From the NCBI GenBank assembly GCA_022448245.1, contig JAKVCO010000006.1, positions 310,001 through 374,000 on the forward strand: 64,000 nucleotides of DNA. The letters run 5' to 3'. This DNA comes from Paracoccaceae bacterium. Lineage in GTDB: Bacteria; Pseudomonadota; Alphaproteobacteria; Rhodobacterales; Rhodobacteraceae. Positions 40,433-49,876 of this stretch are shown here, piece after piece; the first letter of the stretch is position 1; every line of letters starts with the position of its first letter. A program made the position numbers and the translations under genes. The notes beneath the pieces are model-generated. The model was not told the origin of the DNA and did not search any database. It was given only the letters and a program-made list of their open reading frames with translations.

Positions 40433-42100
40433 TCAATCCAGCGGCGCGAAGCTGGTGGCTTCGGCCTGTACGGTAAGAACACGGAAAACGACGCGCATAT
40501 TCTCGCGCCACTCGGCTTCGGTTGCAGGCGGGTTGTGCCGCGGCGTGGAGATACCAACGCCGTCCACCGTGAACTGGTCACGATTCATCCGCACGCCAAT
40601 GTCGCCCGAATAGGACGACAACGCCTCTACCACAGCGATCGCACGGTCGAGGGACAGGTTCTGCGTCGAGGTCCGGATGGCGCGAAGCTCCTGATTGTCA
40701 GCGCCCGCTTTCTCGCGGCGTAGGAAGTGGAGCGGGTCCGAATGCCCTTCGACGGTGATGATCGCGCCCGAATACGTGGACGCAAGGCGCAGGATTTCTT
40801 CAAAGTCCTGCGCGTAGAGCGACACAGGGAACGAGGTCGAGTCAGGCTCGAAAAACACTTCGAAGTCGATCTTCGTGTTTGCATCCAGCTGGCCCGTGCG
40901 GCGCAGCTTTTGGACGGCTACCGCCGCCGCGGCGGGATCAAAGGCCGCGATCTGGCGCTCGTCGAGGTCCGTCAGGCCGCCCGTCAGCGCGGTGTAATCC
41001 CATTCAGCGGTGGCCAGATTTGCGGGCGCCTCGAGGCGGTCTGCACCGCGCAGAGCCGCGTTCACTTCTTCAAGCAGCACATCATAGCGGCGGGCTTCAG
41101 TGGCGTCCGCAAAGTGCTTGGCATTGCCTGCCCAACCGTCGGTGATCGCATCCTGCCAAAGAAAGACACCCTCTTCGAGAGGCAAGCCGCCAAGGAAATC
41201 ACCCGCCATAAGCGCGGCCATCTGCTGCTGACGCGGATCGCCATCTTGGGCCATGAAAGCACGCATTTCTTCTTCTGCCTGGAAGAGGACGTTCACCATG
41301 CGCTGGATGTCGTCTTTATTGGCGTCGAAGTAGTCGGCGCGAACGGCGATATAGTCACCAATCACCGAGGCCGCTTCCTGTGTGGAGATGAGGATCGTCG
41401 CACCGCGGATCGACCCTTCTGCGCCCGTGCCAACATTACCGCCCGACGTCAGGAAACGCGCGTCAGGCAGGATCACCGCTGCCGCGTCAGCACGCCCGTC
41501 CGTGATTGCCGCAGACGGCGTGTCGCCATCACCGGTCAGGTCCGCGACCCACACGATCTCAACGTCCGAGAACGACAGGCCGCCATCTGCGAGGATCCGG
41601 CCCACGAAGTCCACGTGAGGACCGTTGGCCTGAATGGCAATCCGCTTGCCAGAGAGATCGCCAATCCGGCCGATCCCTTCGGCGGCAACGATCCCGTCAC
41701 CGGCGGAGAAGGAGTGTTTGAAGAAGACGATCTGTTCCGTGCGGGCATCAAACTCCGTCACGGGCGCCGCTGAGGCGAGCATGCCAAGCGTACCGCGCAG
41801 GTAAGGGGTCTCGCAGGCAAGATAGGCCTTGAGCTGAGCCTCGAAGCTGTCTTCGACCGACAGCTCCAACGGCAGACCTGCCGCACCCAGTTTGCCGCCG
41901 TCATTCGACAGCGCGCCACCGTTCGCCCAGGCAACCACGCCATCAGCGCCCCAAGCAATCAGAGGCATGTTCTGGTTCCACCCGGCAGCGCAATCACGCA
42001 CCGGATCGCTCACAACTTCGGCCAGCCGGTCGCCCGGCGCGGCATATGCGGTCCCGGCCAATGCGGCCAAAGCTACGGTCAGTGCTCGCATCATTTTCAT
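40433..42100 (-). CDS. Periplasmic solute-binding domain fused to OmpA domain
   Basis: This 555-residue protein has a signal peptide (residues 1-20) and a type 2 solute-binding domain of the NMT1/phosphate-binding kind (about 40-350). The visible segments include GKRIAIQANGPHVDFVGRIL and DGRADAAAVILPD. A C-terminal OmpA domain follows (about 420-545) with VEGHSDP and LSLDRAIAVVEAL, which should hold peptidoglycan. The combination suggests a sensor or receptor fixed to the cell wall, not a transporter component, as no permease or ATPase is present. It is the third gene of the five-gene minus-strand operon. Confidence 0.87.
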   Translation of the reverse strand: MKMMRALTVALAALAGTAYAAPGDRLAEVVSDPVRDCAAGWNQNMPLIAWGADGVVAWANGGALSNDGGKLGAAGLPLELSVEDSFEAQLKAYLACETPYLRGTLGMLASAAPVTEFDARTEQIVFFKHSFSAGDGIVAAEGIGRIGDLSGKRIAIQANGPHVDFVGRILADGGLSFSDVEIVWVADLTGDGDTPSAAITDGRADAAAVILPDARFLTSGGNVGTGAEGSIRGATILISTQEAASVIGDYIAVRADYFDANKDDIQRMVNVLFQAEEEMRAFMAQDGDPRQQQMAALMAGDFLGGLPLEEGVFLWQDAITDGWAGNAKHFADATEARRYDVLLEEVNAALRGADRLEAPANLATAEWDYTALTGGLTDLDERQIAAFDPAAAAVAVQKLRRTGQLDANTKIDFEVFFEPDSTSFPVSLYAQDFEEILRLASTYSGAIITVEGHSDPLHFLRREKAGADNQELRAIRTSTQNLSLDRAIAVVEALSSYSGDIGVRMNRDQFTVDGVGISTPRHNPPATEAEWRENMRVVFRVLTVQAEATSFAPLD

Positions 42101-42110
42101 GATCTCTCCC

Positions 42111-42782
42111 TCAAGAAGATGTCTCGCGCGCCTGCAACTCGCGGCGCGGTGTTAGTAGTCGTTCTGCTACGTCCGAGGCTACTTCGACCTCCCGTAGGAG
42201 GCCTTTCGCGGCCATCAGATCGGTGGCGTCAAAAGCGGCATTCAGCGCCTCAAGCGCTGTGCGCAGTTTCTCGCGAGAGGTTTCCTCCACAGCGTCATCT
42301 GCTTTGCGGCGCAGCGCAGCATGGGCGCTTGCGGCCTCCTCGATCAGCTCTGAGCGGACCATCACGCCCCGCAGGGCACGCTGGTTCGAAGGCTCGTAGA
42401 AAATCTCGCGCGCGGCGGCGTCGAGGCGGTCAGCAACGGCGCCGACTTCCTCGGCCATATCCTCGCGCATGGCGCCAGCTGAGACGCGCAAGGCACGGGC
42501 GCGGTCATGGGCACTTGTGATGGCCACAAGCGCGGACCCCGCCGCTACGTCCGAGATCCCGTGACGCGCCTGAAAGGCCAGACGCAAACGTTCAGCATCG
42601 CTCCAAACCCAGCTTGCCGGCATCCAAGCCGTCAGCGCCAAGGTGCCCAGAAAAGCGAGGCCTGCCGCCGCCGCCGCCGCGAAACCATCAAACGGCAACG
42701 GCAAACGCAGACCTAGCGCGAAGGCGGCCGACAGCACCGCTGCGACCACTGCCGCCAAAGCTACGCTCGTGCGCGGGTTCAC
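42111..42782 (-). CDS. Two-helix membrane protein with coiled-coil tail (XpaC-like layout)
   Basis: This 223-residue protein has two N-terminal membrane helices (about 5-27 and 33-54) followed by a largely helical, charged cytoplasmic domain with heptad-like spacing (AREIFYEPSNQRALRG, EKLRTALEALNAAFDATD, LLREVEVASDVAERLL). The arrangement recalls XpaC-type proteins that accompany TelA in stress operons, but similarity is too weak to name it. It starts within the stop of the OmpA-like gene (ATGA) and is followed after ten bases by the solute-binding/OmpA gene. Confidence 0.75.
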   Translation of the reverse strand: MNPRTSVALAAVVAAVLSAAFALGLRLPLPFDGFAAAAAAGLAFLGTLALTAWMPASWVWSDAERLRLAFQARHGISDVAAGSALVAITSAHDRARALRVSAGAMREDMAEEVGAVADRLDAAAREIFYEPSNQRALRGVMVRSELIEEAASAHAALRRKADDAVEETSREKLRTALEALNAAFDATDLMAAKGLLREVEVASDVAERLLTPRRELQARETSS

Positions 42783-43246
42783 CGGCGCACCTGCATGCTG
42801 ACCTCAACGCGGGCCAGCCGAGCCTGCCAGGCGCGGTCGCTCTCCCCGCTCTCCTGAGCGAGAGGCGACGCACCGCCCAAACCGATGGCTGTCAGCCGTC
42901 CACGTCCGATGCCCAGCGTAGCCGCAGCCTCCAACGCAATGTCTGCGCGGTTTTGACTAAGCTCGGTATTGGCCGTGGCATCACCAGCGGTGCCAGAATG
43001 TCCGATGATGGTGACATCAATCCGGTCATCCAGCGTGGCCTTCGCGAGATACGCTTGCAGGCGCTCTGCTTCACCGGCCTGAAATAATACCCCGCGCGAA
43101 AACTGGAAGCTCTCGGTGGCCGGGGCATCAACCCCGCCCCACATCGCAAGGCCCACGGCCCCACCTGCGGTGATCGCGGACAAAGCCGCCGCGAAAAATG
43201 CTCGTCTGGGCATCACTGCGCCCTTGGGAGTGCTCAATTCACTCAT
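42779..43246 (-). CDS. Membrane-anchored OmpA-like peptidoglycan-binding protein
   Basis: This protein of up to 155 residues has a basic N-terminus, one hydrophobic helix (about 17-36) and an OmpA/MotB-type domain (IDVTIIGHSGTAGDATAN, LSQNRADIALEAA, TAIGLGGASPL). It should be anchored in the inner membrane and hold the cell wall. It is the first gene of the five-gene operon. The start is open: ATG 43246 gives the longest frame, while ATG 43213 has AAGGG seven bases upstream and would begin MPRRAFFAAAL. The promoter must lie in the 132-bp gap shared with ybaB. Confidence 0.85.
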   Translation of the reverse strand: MSELSTPKGAVMPRRAFFAAALSAITAGGAVGLAMWGGVDAPATESFQFSRGVLFQAGEAERLQAYLAKATLDDRIDVTIIGHSGTAGDATANTELSQNRADIALEAAATLGIGRGRLTAIGLGGASPLAQESGESDRAWQARLARVEVSMQVRR

Positions 43247-43378
43247 GCTGCTCGTGTCAAATCCATTGCTTACCTCACACTAACATATGGAAAGGCTCAC
43301 GAGAAACTGCAAACCCGGCCTTCGATACCTTGAACTCACGCGCTCGGACCCCCAGTAAGAAGAAAAGGAGACATTCTT

Positions 43379-43723
43379 ATGCTCAAAGGCCTCGGAGCCC
43401 TCGGCGATATGGCCGGGATGATGAAAAAAGCGCAGGAGATGCAGTCGAAAATGGCTGAGCTCCAGGAAAGCCTCGCGACCATGACGGTGGTCGGCGAAAG
43501 CGGTGCTGGCCTCGTGAAGGCCACGGCGACTGCGAAAGGCGAACTAACAGCGCTCGATATCGACCCCACTATCTTTGATCCCAACGAGAAAGAGGTCGTC
43601 GAAGACCTGATCCTCGCCGCGATCAAGGAAGCGCAGAAGAAAGCCACCGAGAAGCATCAGGAAGAGATGGGCAAGCTGACCGAGGGGCTCGGCCTCCCGG
43701 CGGATATGAAGCTGCCGTTCTGA
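43379..43723 (+). CDS. ybaB: YbaB/EbfC family nucleoid-associated protein
   Basis: This 114-residue protein matches the YbaB/EbfC family: MLKGLGALGDMAGMMKKAQEMQ, then the GLVKATATAKGEL strand and the EDLILAAIKEAQKKA helix. The family forms dimers that bind DNA and influence nucleoid organisation and repair. AAGGAG precedes the ATG. recR follows after 71 bases, the usual ybaB-recR pairing, but dnaX, which commonly precedes ybaB, is not present here. Confidence 0.94.
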   Translation: MLKGLGALGDMAGMMKKAQEMQSKMAELQESLATMTVVGESGAGLVKATATAKGELTALDIDPTIFDPNEKEVVEDLILAAIKEAQKKATEKHQEEMGKLTEGLGLPADMKLPF

Positions 43724-43794
43724 CCCCTTAGCCGGTTGTGGCGAGATGCTTGCCGATGCGCTAACTTCAGCGTCCAAGGCAGAGCGGAGCAGGC

Positions 43795-44388
43795 ATGGCC
43801 GACGACATTTCATCTCTTGAGACGCTGATCGACCTGATGGCGCGGTTGCCGGGCCTTGGGCCACGGTCCGCCCGTCGCGCGGCGCTGCATCTGGTCAAAA
43901 AGCGCGGGCAGCTTCTGAGCCCGCTGGCTGAGGCGATGACCGAGGTGGCCGCCACCGCCCGTGAATGCGTTAGCTGCGGGAACATCACCACCTCCGATCG
44001 TTGCTCCATCTGCACCTCGCCCAAGCGCGCCACCGGTGAAATCTGCGTCGTCGAGGATGTGGCCGATCTTTGGGCCATGGAACGCGCCGCCGTCTTTAAA
44101 GGCCGCTACCATGTGCTGGGCGGGACCTTGTCGGCGCTTGATGCCGTGGGCCCCGACGAACTTCGCATCCCCCATCTCGTGCAACGCGTCGCGGAAGAAG
44201 GTGTGGCCGAGGTAATCCTCGCCCTGCCTGCCACCGTGGATGGCCAGACCACCGCCCACTACATCGCGGACGAGCTGCCCGGGGTGGCTGTCACGAGCCT
44301 CGCGCAAGGCGTGCCCGTGGGGGGTGAGCTCGACTATCTCGACGACGGCACGATTTCAGCCGCGCTGAAGGCGCGCAAAAGCTTATAA
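43795..44388 (+). CDS. recR: Recombination protein RecR
   Basis: RecR (197 residues) works with RecO to load RecA at gaps in the RecFOR repair pathway. The helix-hairpin-helix ([16 protein letters not shown]), the zinc finger ([16 protein letters not shown]), the Toprim domain ([32 protein letters not shown]) and the C-terminal [16 protein letters not shown] are all in place. Its end overlaps the remnant of a decayed YdeI-family gene on the other strand. Confidence 0.97.
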   Translation: MADDISSLETLIDLMARLPGLGPRSARRAALHLVKKRGQLLSPLAEAMTEVAATARECVSCGNITTSDRCSICTSPKRATGEICVVEDVADLWAMERAAVFKGRYHVLGGTLSALDAVGPDELRIPHLVQRVAEEGVAEVILALPATVDGQTTAHYIADELPGVAVTSLAQGVPVGGELDYLDDGTISAALKARKSL

Positions 44389-44946
44389 CGGAAGTTCCGG
44401 GGGCGCAGGCTCTGCCCGGCATCTTTAGCAAGGTCGGCGATGCGTTTGGCCCGCGTCTCAGGCTTTTTGGCGGTCTTGATGAACTCAAGCATCCCGCGCT
44501 TTACGCTGCGCGGAGAGCCCTCCCACACCGCACGCGCGACGCCCAGCGCCGCGACGAGGTCATCCGGCACTTAGAGGCGTTCGACATCGTCGAGGAATTC
44601 CCACATCCCGTTTTCCTTGGCCACCGTGATGACGGCCTCCCCGCCGGGGTCATGAGGCCCGCAGCGCGGGCCTCCTCCACCTTGGCCTTGTTCACCGCCG
44701 GCCATGCAGACTTCGCACGCCGAGGCGCGGCGCGGACGGAGGTTCTATCCGCATCCACCCCACGCGTGACAGCGTCCACCCAGCGCCAGCAAAGGAGCTC
44801 CGAAATCAGTTCGCCAATTGGTGTGTAGTGGAGCGTTTTCTATTTCCAGAAAACCAGCCAAACGCTTTCCGTCTGAGTGTGGTTCGCAGCAATCCAGTCG
44901 CGCAGCTCAGCGCGGCTTTTGACCTCAATCTCCGCGAACTCAGCCA
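44334..44946 (-). pseudogene. Decayed YdeI/OmpD-associated family gene
   Basis: A gene of about 195 codons can be followed through at least three lesions. It starts near TTG 44946 (AEFAEIEVKSRAELRDWI), overlapping the end of the enoyl-CoA hydratase gene, and hits an in-frame TAG after VWLVFWK. The same frame resumes as ELISELLCW.WVDAVTRGVDADRT and AVNKAKVEEARAAGLMTPAG. A missing base then shifts the frame, and EAVITVAKENGMWEFLDDVERL ends in a TAA, followed by PDDLVAALGVARAVWEGSP to RAKRIADLAKD. The intact family (DUF1801/YdeI-like) is common in Rhodobacteraceae and has no clear biochemical role. Several lesions make a sequencing error unlikely. Confidence 0.8.
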
Positions 44947-45725
44947 AACTTGGGCGGCCGCTTCTGCAAGTTGGCCATGACCGCCTCCATCTGATTGGGG
45001 GAGCCCATGAGCGCGGACTGAAGCTCCGCTTCCAGGCCCAGACCTTCAGCGTCACCACCCCAGGTCTCTTCCACCAAGCGTTTGGAGCCTGCGACGGCAT
45101 CGGGCGACTTGGAGGCAAGCAGTTCGGCCAGCTCCCGCGCGCGCGCCATGGGATCAGCGTCGACCTCGGTCGCGAGGCCCATGGCAAGCGCCTCGTCGCC
45201 CGTGAACTCGCGCCCCGTCATCATCAGCATTTTGGCCTGATCGGCCGGCATGAGTTTCGGCAGCGAATGGGTAATGCCCATATCTGGGATCAGGCCCCAT
45301 TTCGCCTCCATGATCGACATGCGCGTGGCAGGGGCTACAACGCGGAAATCAGCGCCGAGTGCAAGCTGCATACCCGCCCCGAAGCAAAGCCCCTCGACCG
45401 CCGCAATCACCGGCACCGGTAGGCCCGACCAGCACGTCACCGGGGCTTGAAACGGGTTCGCGCCGGTCTCATCGGGGTCCGCGAGCATGGCTTTGATGTC
45501 ACCGAGCTTGCCCGCCAGCGTCATCATCATCGTCACGTCGATCCCGGCAGAGAAAACATCCCCTGCCCCGGTCAGGATCACCGCGCGCAGACCTTCAGTG
45601 CCCTTCAGCGTCGCACAGCTTTCCACGAGTGCTGCGAGCAGATCGAGGCTCATGGCGTTCTTCTTGTCGGGCCGGTTCAGCGTGACGGTCGCGATGTCGT
45701 TTTCGATTTCGGTGAGAACGAGCAT
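44940..45725 (-). CDS. Enoyl-CoA hydratase/isomerase family protein
   Basis: This 261-residue crotonase-fold protein has the oxyanion-hole segments GAGDVFSAGIDV and GLCFGAGMQLALGADFRV, which bind the thioester of acyl-CoA. A Glu lies in IMEAKWGLIPDMG. The substrate is not defined; it may be a fatty-acid or amino-acid-derived enoyl-CoA. It lacks the second catalytic Glu position typical of classical hydratases in an obvious form, so isomerase activity is possible. I chose ATG 45725, giving MLVLTEIENDIATVTLNRPDK. The pseudouridine synthase gene lies one base upstream. Confidence 0.9.
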   Translation of the reverse strand: MLVLTEIENDIATVTLNRPDKKNAMSLDLLAALVESCATLKGTEGLRAVILTGAGDVFSAGIDVTMMMTLAGKLGDIKAMLADPDETGANPFQAPVTCWSGLPVPVIAAVEGLCFGAGMQLALGADFRVVAPATRMSIMEAKWGLIPDMGITHSLPKLMPADQAKMLMMTGREFTGDEALAMGLATEVDADPMARARELAELLASKSPDAVAGSKRLVEETWGGDAEGLGLEAELQSALMGSPNQMEAVMANLQKRPPKFG

Positions 45726-45726
45726 G

Positions 45727-46266
45727 TCAGGGCCTCTGGGTTGTCGTGATCCACTGCCCCGGTTGTAACGCGCCAAGCTCCCAAGGCCCAATAGCCTCCC
45801 GCACGAGACGCAGCGTCGGATGGCCCACGGCGGCGGTCATGCGTCTGATCTGGCGGTTCTTCCCTTCGCGGAGCGTCAGCCTGACCCACGTATCGGGCAC
45901 CGTTTTGCGCACACGCACCGGCGGATCACGCTCCCACAGCGCGGGAGGCTCAACCACTTCAGCTTCCGCCACGCGCGTTTTGCCGTCTTTGAGCTCAACG
46001 CCTGTGCGCAAGGCCTGCAGCGCGGCATCGTCAGGCGACCCTTCCACTTGAACCAGATAACGCTTCGGCAGCTTGAACTTAGGTGAGGCGATCTGCGCCT
46101 GCAGGCGGCCATCATCGGTCAGCACCAAAAGGCCTTCACTGTCGCGGTCGAGTCGGCCCGCCGCGTAGACGCCGGGCACATCGATGAAATGCTTGAGCCC
46201 CTGCCAGCGCCCCTCATCGCTGAACTGGCTGAGCACATTCATCGGCTTGTTGAAAAGAACGATCAC
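45727..46266 (-). CDS. Large-subunit rRNA pseudouridine synthase, RsuA/RluE type
   Basis: This 179-residue protein is a short RsuA-family pseudouridine synthase. The catalytic Asp lies in [18 protein letters not shown], with the conserved [11 protein letters not shown] before it. The C-terminal [21 protein letters not shown] is the family's second signature. It lacks the N-terminal S4 domain, as RluE does. I chose GTG 46266, whose GTGA overlaps the stop of the SGNH hydrolase gene, giving [15 protein letters not shown], the usual start. It modifies 23S rRNA, with position 2457 expected for an RluE orthologue. Confidence 0.92.
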   Translation of the reverse strand: MIVLFNKPMNVLSQFSDEGRWQGLKHFIDVPGVYAAGRLDRDSEGLLVLTDDGRLQAQIASPKFKLPKRYLVQVEGSPDDAALQALRTGVELKDGKTRVAEAEVVEPPALWERDPPVRVRKTVPDTWVRLTLREGKNRQIRRMTAAVGHPTLRLVREAIGPWELGALQPGQWITTTQRP

Positions 46267-46901
46267 AACTTGTCGAGTTGCCGGATCGCTGAGGCGATGC
46301 GTTTGCCGATTACGCGCGATCCTTTGGGGGATGGGTGTATGCGGTCGAAGGCGTGGAAGCTTTTGTCTCCGGGCGGGACGACCTCCTTGTTCGAAACAAG
46401 CCAAACGCCATCCATACGCCCGGCCATCAACGCCACACGGCGCTCCATCTCGTCACCGTCATCACGGCAGTGTTCGATGGGGCTGCCGAAATCGGGGGAC
46501 CGCAGATAGCCCACATAGAGCACGCGCGCCCCATTGGCCCTGATGCGCGAAACGAGCTCGGGAAGCTCACCGGTCATCCCATCGGGAGAGATGATCTGAG
46601 CCATCCGCGCGGCGCATTTAGTGCAGCCACAACCGAGCCAAAGGTCGTTGCCGCCGCCGTTGAGCACCACCCATTCGTGATTGCCCGGGCGGTATTGGCG
46701 CGCGATTGCGCGGAACATCGCCCCCGTGCGGGAGCGATTGATGATCTTCTCTCCCAACTGGTCAGACAGCACCATGGGCACAGACCGACCGGTCAGCATG
46801 TTCCACGACATCAGACTGTCGCCCAACAGCTGAATGCGCGGCTCGTTGGCTGTGACAGCTCCGGCCCAGAGGGCGGCGATGAAGATAAAGACAAGACGCA
46901 T
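46263..46901 (-). CDS. Secreted SGNH/GDSL hydrolase
   Basis: This 212-residue protein has a signal peptide (residues 1-18) and the SGNH hydrolase blocks: GDSLMSW (catalytic Ser), [10 protein letters not shown] (Asn/Gly oxyanion residues) and [12 protein letters not shown] (catalytic Asp/His). Two Cys pairs in [12 protein letters not shown] may form disulfides or bind metal. Such enzymes remove acyl groups from lipids or glycans in the periplasm or outside. It is coupled to the pseudouridine synthase gene by a 4-base overlap, which probably reflects shared transcription only. Confidence 0.9.
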   Translation of the reverse strand: MRLVFIFIAALWAGAVTANEPRIQLLGDSLMSWNMLTGRSVPMVLSDQLGEKIINRSRTGAMFRAIARQYRPGNHEWVVLNGGGNDLWLGCGCTKCAARMAQIISPDGMTGELPELVSRIRANGARVLYVGYLRSPDFGSPIEHCRDDGDEMERRVALMAGRMDGVWLVSNKEVVPPGDKSFHAFDRIHPSPKGSRVIGKRIASAIRQLDKL

Positions 46902-46993
46902 GCGGCTATCCGGGTTGCTTACAATTCTTCAATTTAGCAGAGGCGGCAGGCTAGACTAACCGCAAAACGGGAAACAACGTATTTCTTTGACGC

Positions 46994-49789
46994 TTAGTGT
47001 GCCTCGGCCCAGTTGGCGCCCTGACCCGCATCGACGACGAGCGGGACATCAATCTTCACAACCGGCATCGCGGCGTTTTCCATGATGTCGCGCGCCACGC
47101 CGATGAGGTCATCCACGGCGCTGTCTTCCACCTCGAAGAGCAGTTCGTCATGGACCTGCAGCAGCATCTTTGCGGGCAGTCCGGCGATGGCATCGGGCAT
47201 GCGCACCATCGCGCGGCGAATTATGTCGGCGGCTGTGCCCTGAATGGGTGCATTGATGGCCGCGCGCTTGGCAAAACCGGCTGTCGGGCCTTTTGCGTTG
47301 ATCTCAGGCGTGTGGATGCGGCGGCCAAAGAGCGTCTCGACCCGCATGTGCTCTTTGGCAAATGCAGTGGTGTCGGCCATGTACTGTTTGATGCCTGGGA
47401 AACGCTCGAAATAGGTATCGATGAACCTCTGCGCCTCGTCGCGCGGGATGCGTAGGTTTCGCGCAAGGCCAAAGCCCGAGATGCCGTAGATCACACCAAA
47501 ATTGATTGCCTTGGCCTGACGGCGCACCTCTGGCGTCATCTCATCAAGCGGCACGTTGAACATCTCCGACGCGGTCATGGCGTGGATGTCGATACCATCC
47601 GCAAAGGCCTTCTTAAGTGCTGGGATGTCAGCGATATGCGCCAGAATTCGCAGCTCGATCTGGGAATAGTCGAGTGCCACGAGCCTCTTGCCCTCGTCGG
47701 CCACGAACGCCTCACGGATGCGGCGGCCTTCTTCGGTGCGGATCGGGATGTTCTGCAGGTTCGGGTCCGTCGAGGCGAGGCGCCCGGTGTTGGCTCCTGC
47801 GATTGAATAGGACGTGTGCACGCGGCCCGTCTCCGGGTTGATGTGCTCCTGAAGGGCGTCCGTGTAGGTGGACTTCAGCTTGGACAGCTGGCGCCAATCG
47901 AGCACGCGGCCCGGCAGGTCGTGCTCCGTCGCGAGTTCTTCGAGGATATCGGCCCCGGTGGAGTATTTGCCCGTCTTACCCTTCTTGCCGCCCGGCAGGC
48001 TCATCTTGTCAAAGAGGATGTCACCGAGCTGCGCGGGCGAGCCCACGTTGAACTTTTCGCCCGCAAGCTCATGAATCTCATCCTCAAGCGCGGCCATCTT
48101 CTGGCTGAAGGCGTTCGACATACGGCTCAGCGTGTCGCGGTCGACCTTGATGCCGTCCATCTCCATCTTGGCGAGCACCGGCACCAGGGGGCGTTCCAGG
48201 GTTTCATAGACCGTCGTCACCTTGGAGCGGTGGAGCTTCGGCTTGAACTCCTGCCAGAGCCTCAGCGTGATATCGGCGTCTTCAGCGGCGTATTTCGCGG
48301 CCTCATCGATCGGCACTTGATCAAAGGTGATCATGGATTTGCCGGAGCCCAAGAGCGTTTTGATCGGGATAGGTTGGTGGCCAAGGTAACGCTCGGACAG
48401 CGCGTCCATCCCGTGGTTGTGGTGCCCTGCGTTGAGCGCGTAGCTCATCAGCATCGTATCATCGATCGGGTCCACAGTGACGCCCAGACGCGCTAGTATC
48501 TTGGCGTCGTATTTCATGTTCTGGCCGATTTTCAGGATCGACGGATCCTCGAGCATGGGCTTAAGAAGCGCGAGCGCCTCATCGAATGGCATCTGCCCTT
48601 CGGAGAGCTCATCCCCACCAAAGAGGTCATCCCCGCCCTTCTTGTGCGCAAGTGGTAGATAGCAGGCTTCCCCGGCCTCCACGCACAGACACACGCCCAC
48701 GAGATCGGCGCGCATCTCATTGAGGCCCGTTGTCTCCGTATCCACGGCGACATAGCCCCGGCCATAGGCCTTGGCGATCCACGCCTCGAGAGCCGCCGCA
48801 TCGCGCACGATCTCGTACTTTTCGGGATCAATCGGGGCCTGCTCAGGCGCGGGTGCGTCTTCCTTCGGCGCCTCTGCGATCACAGGCGCCTCAACGCCCA
48901 TCGTCTCCGCCATGCGGCGCGACAGCGTGCGGAACTCCATGGAAGCGAGGAATTCGAGCAGCCGTTCAGGCTCCGGGTCCTTCACCTCGAGCGTCTCGAG
49001 GCCGTAATCGAGCTCCATCTCGCAATCGAGTTGCACAAGCTTCTTTGACAGCTCGATCTGCGCGCGATTGTCGATCAGCGTCTGGCGGCGCTTGGGCTGT
49101 TTGATCTCTTCAGCGCGATCCAAGAGCTCCTCGAGGGAGCCGTATTCATTGATCAACAGTGCCGCTGTCTTGATCCCGATCCCCGGTGCCCCCGGCACGT
49201 TATCAACGCTGTCCCCGGCGAGCGCTTGGACATCGACCACACGTTCTGGGCCGACGCCAAACTTCTCTTCCACGCCTTCGACGCCGATGCGCTTGTTTTT
49301 CATAGCGTCGAGCATCTCAACCCCGCCGCCCACGAGCTGCATGAGGTCTTTGTCCGACGAGATGATCGTCACACGGCCGCCTGCGTCGCGGGCGCGGCAG
49401 GCGAGCGTGGCGATGATGTCGTCGGCCTCAAAACCCTCCTGCTCGAGACAGGCGATGTTGAAGGCGCGCGTCGCCTCGCGTGTCAGCGGGATTTGCGGGC
49501 GCAGGTCTTCGGGCATCGCGTCCCGGTTGGCCTTGTAGAGATCGTACATGTCGTTGCGAAACGTGTGCGATCCCTTGTCGAAAACCACCGCGCAGTGCGT
49601 CGGCGCATCAGCCCCCGTATTGACCGCGATATAGCGGCGCAGCATGTCGCAGAACCCCTGCACCGCGCCCACCGGCAGACCATCAGATTTCCGCGTCAGC
49701 GGCGGCAAAGCATGGAAGGCGCGAAAGATGAACGCCGAGCCATCGATCAGATGCAGGTGATGACCTTTTCCGAATGCCGCGTCGCTCAT
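46994..49789 (-). CDS. polA: DNA polymerase I
   Basis: PolA (931 residues) has all three domains. The 5'-3' exonuclease spans about residues 10-300 (LIDGSAFIFRAFHALPPL, SSDKDLMQLV, GVPGIGIKTAA-type loop). The 3'-5' proofreading domain (about 325-520) retains the acidic pair in AVDTETTGL. The polymerase domain (about 540-931) has VALDYSQIELRILAHIA, KAINFGVIYGISGFGLA and QVHDELLFEV. It fills gaps in repair and removes RNA primers. I chose ATG 49789, with GGGAGAG upstream; a longer frame extends towards the divergent chemoreceptor-like gene. Confidence 0.97.
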   Translation of the reverse strand: MSDAAFGKGHHLHLIDGSAFIFRAFHALPPLTRKSDGLPVGAVQGFCDMLRRYIAVNTGADAPTHCAVVFDKGSHTFRNDMYDLYKANRDAMPEDLRPQIPLTREATRAFNIACLEQEGFEADDIIATLACRARDAGGRVTIISSDKDLMQLVGGGVEMLDAMKNKRIGVEGVEEKFGVGPERVVDVQALAGDSVDNVPGAPGIGIKTAALLINEYGSLEELLDRAEEIKQPKRRQTLIDNRAQIELSKKLVQLDCEMELDYGLETLEVKDPEPERLLEFLASMEFRTLSRRMAETMGVEAPVIAEAPKEDAPAPEQAPIDPEKYEIVRDAAALEAWIAKAYGRGYVAVDTETTGLNEMRADLVGVCLCVEAGEACYLPLAHKKGGDDLFGGDELSEGQMPFDEALALLKPMLEDPSILKIGQNMKYDAKILARLGVTVDPIDDTMLMSYALNAGHHNHGMDALSERYLGHQPIPIKTLLGSGKSMITFDQVPIDEAAKYAAEDADITLRLWQEFKPKLHRSKVTTVYETLERPLVPVLAKMEMDGIKVDRDTLSRMSNAFSQKMAALEDEIHELAGEKFNVGSPAQLGDILFDKMSLPGGKKGKTGKYSTGADILEELATEHDLPGRVLDWRQLSKLKSTYTDALQEHINPETGRVHTSYSIAGANTGRLASTDPNLQNIPIRTEEGRRIREAFVADEGKRLVALDYSQIELRILAHIADIPALKKAFADGIDIHAMTASEMFNVPLDEMTPEVRRQAKAINFGVIYGISGFGLARNLRIPRDEAQRFIDTYFERFPGIKQYMADTTAFAKEHMRVETLFGRRIHTPEINAKGPTAGFAKRAAINAPIQGTAADIIRRAMVRMPDAIAGLPAKMLLQVHDELLFEVEDSAVDDLIGVARDIMENAAMPVVKIDVPLVVDAGQGANWAEAH

Positions 49790-49876
49790 GGTGCTCTCCC
49801 AATTCTCTGTGTTCTGTTTTGCACAGCCCGGCACGAGGGGCCAGCGTCTGAGCGGTCGGAGTATTGCGGGAATAAT

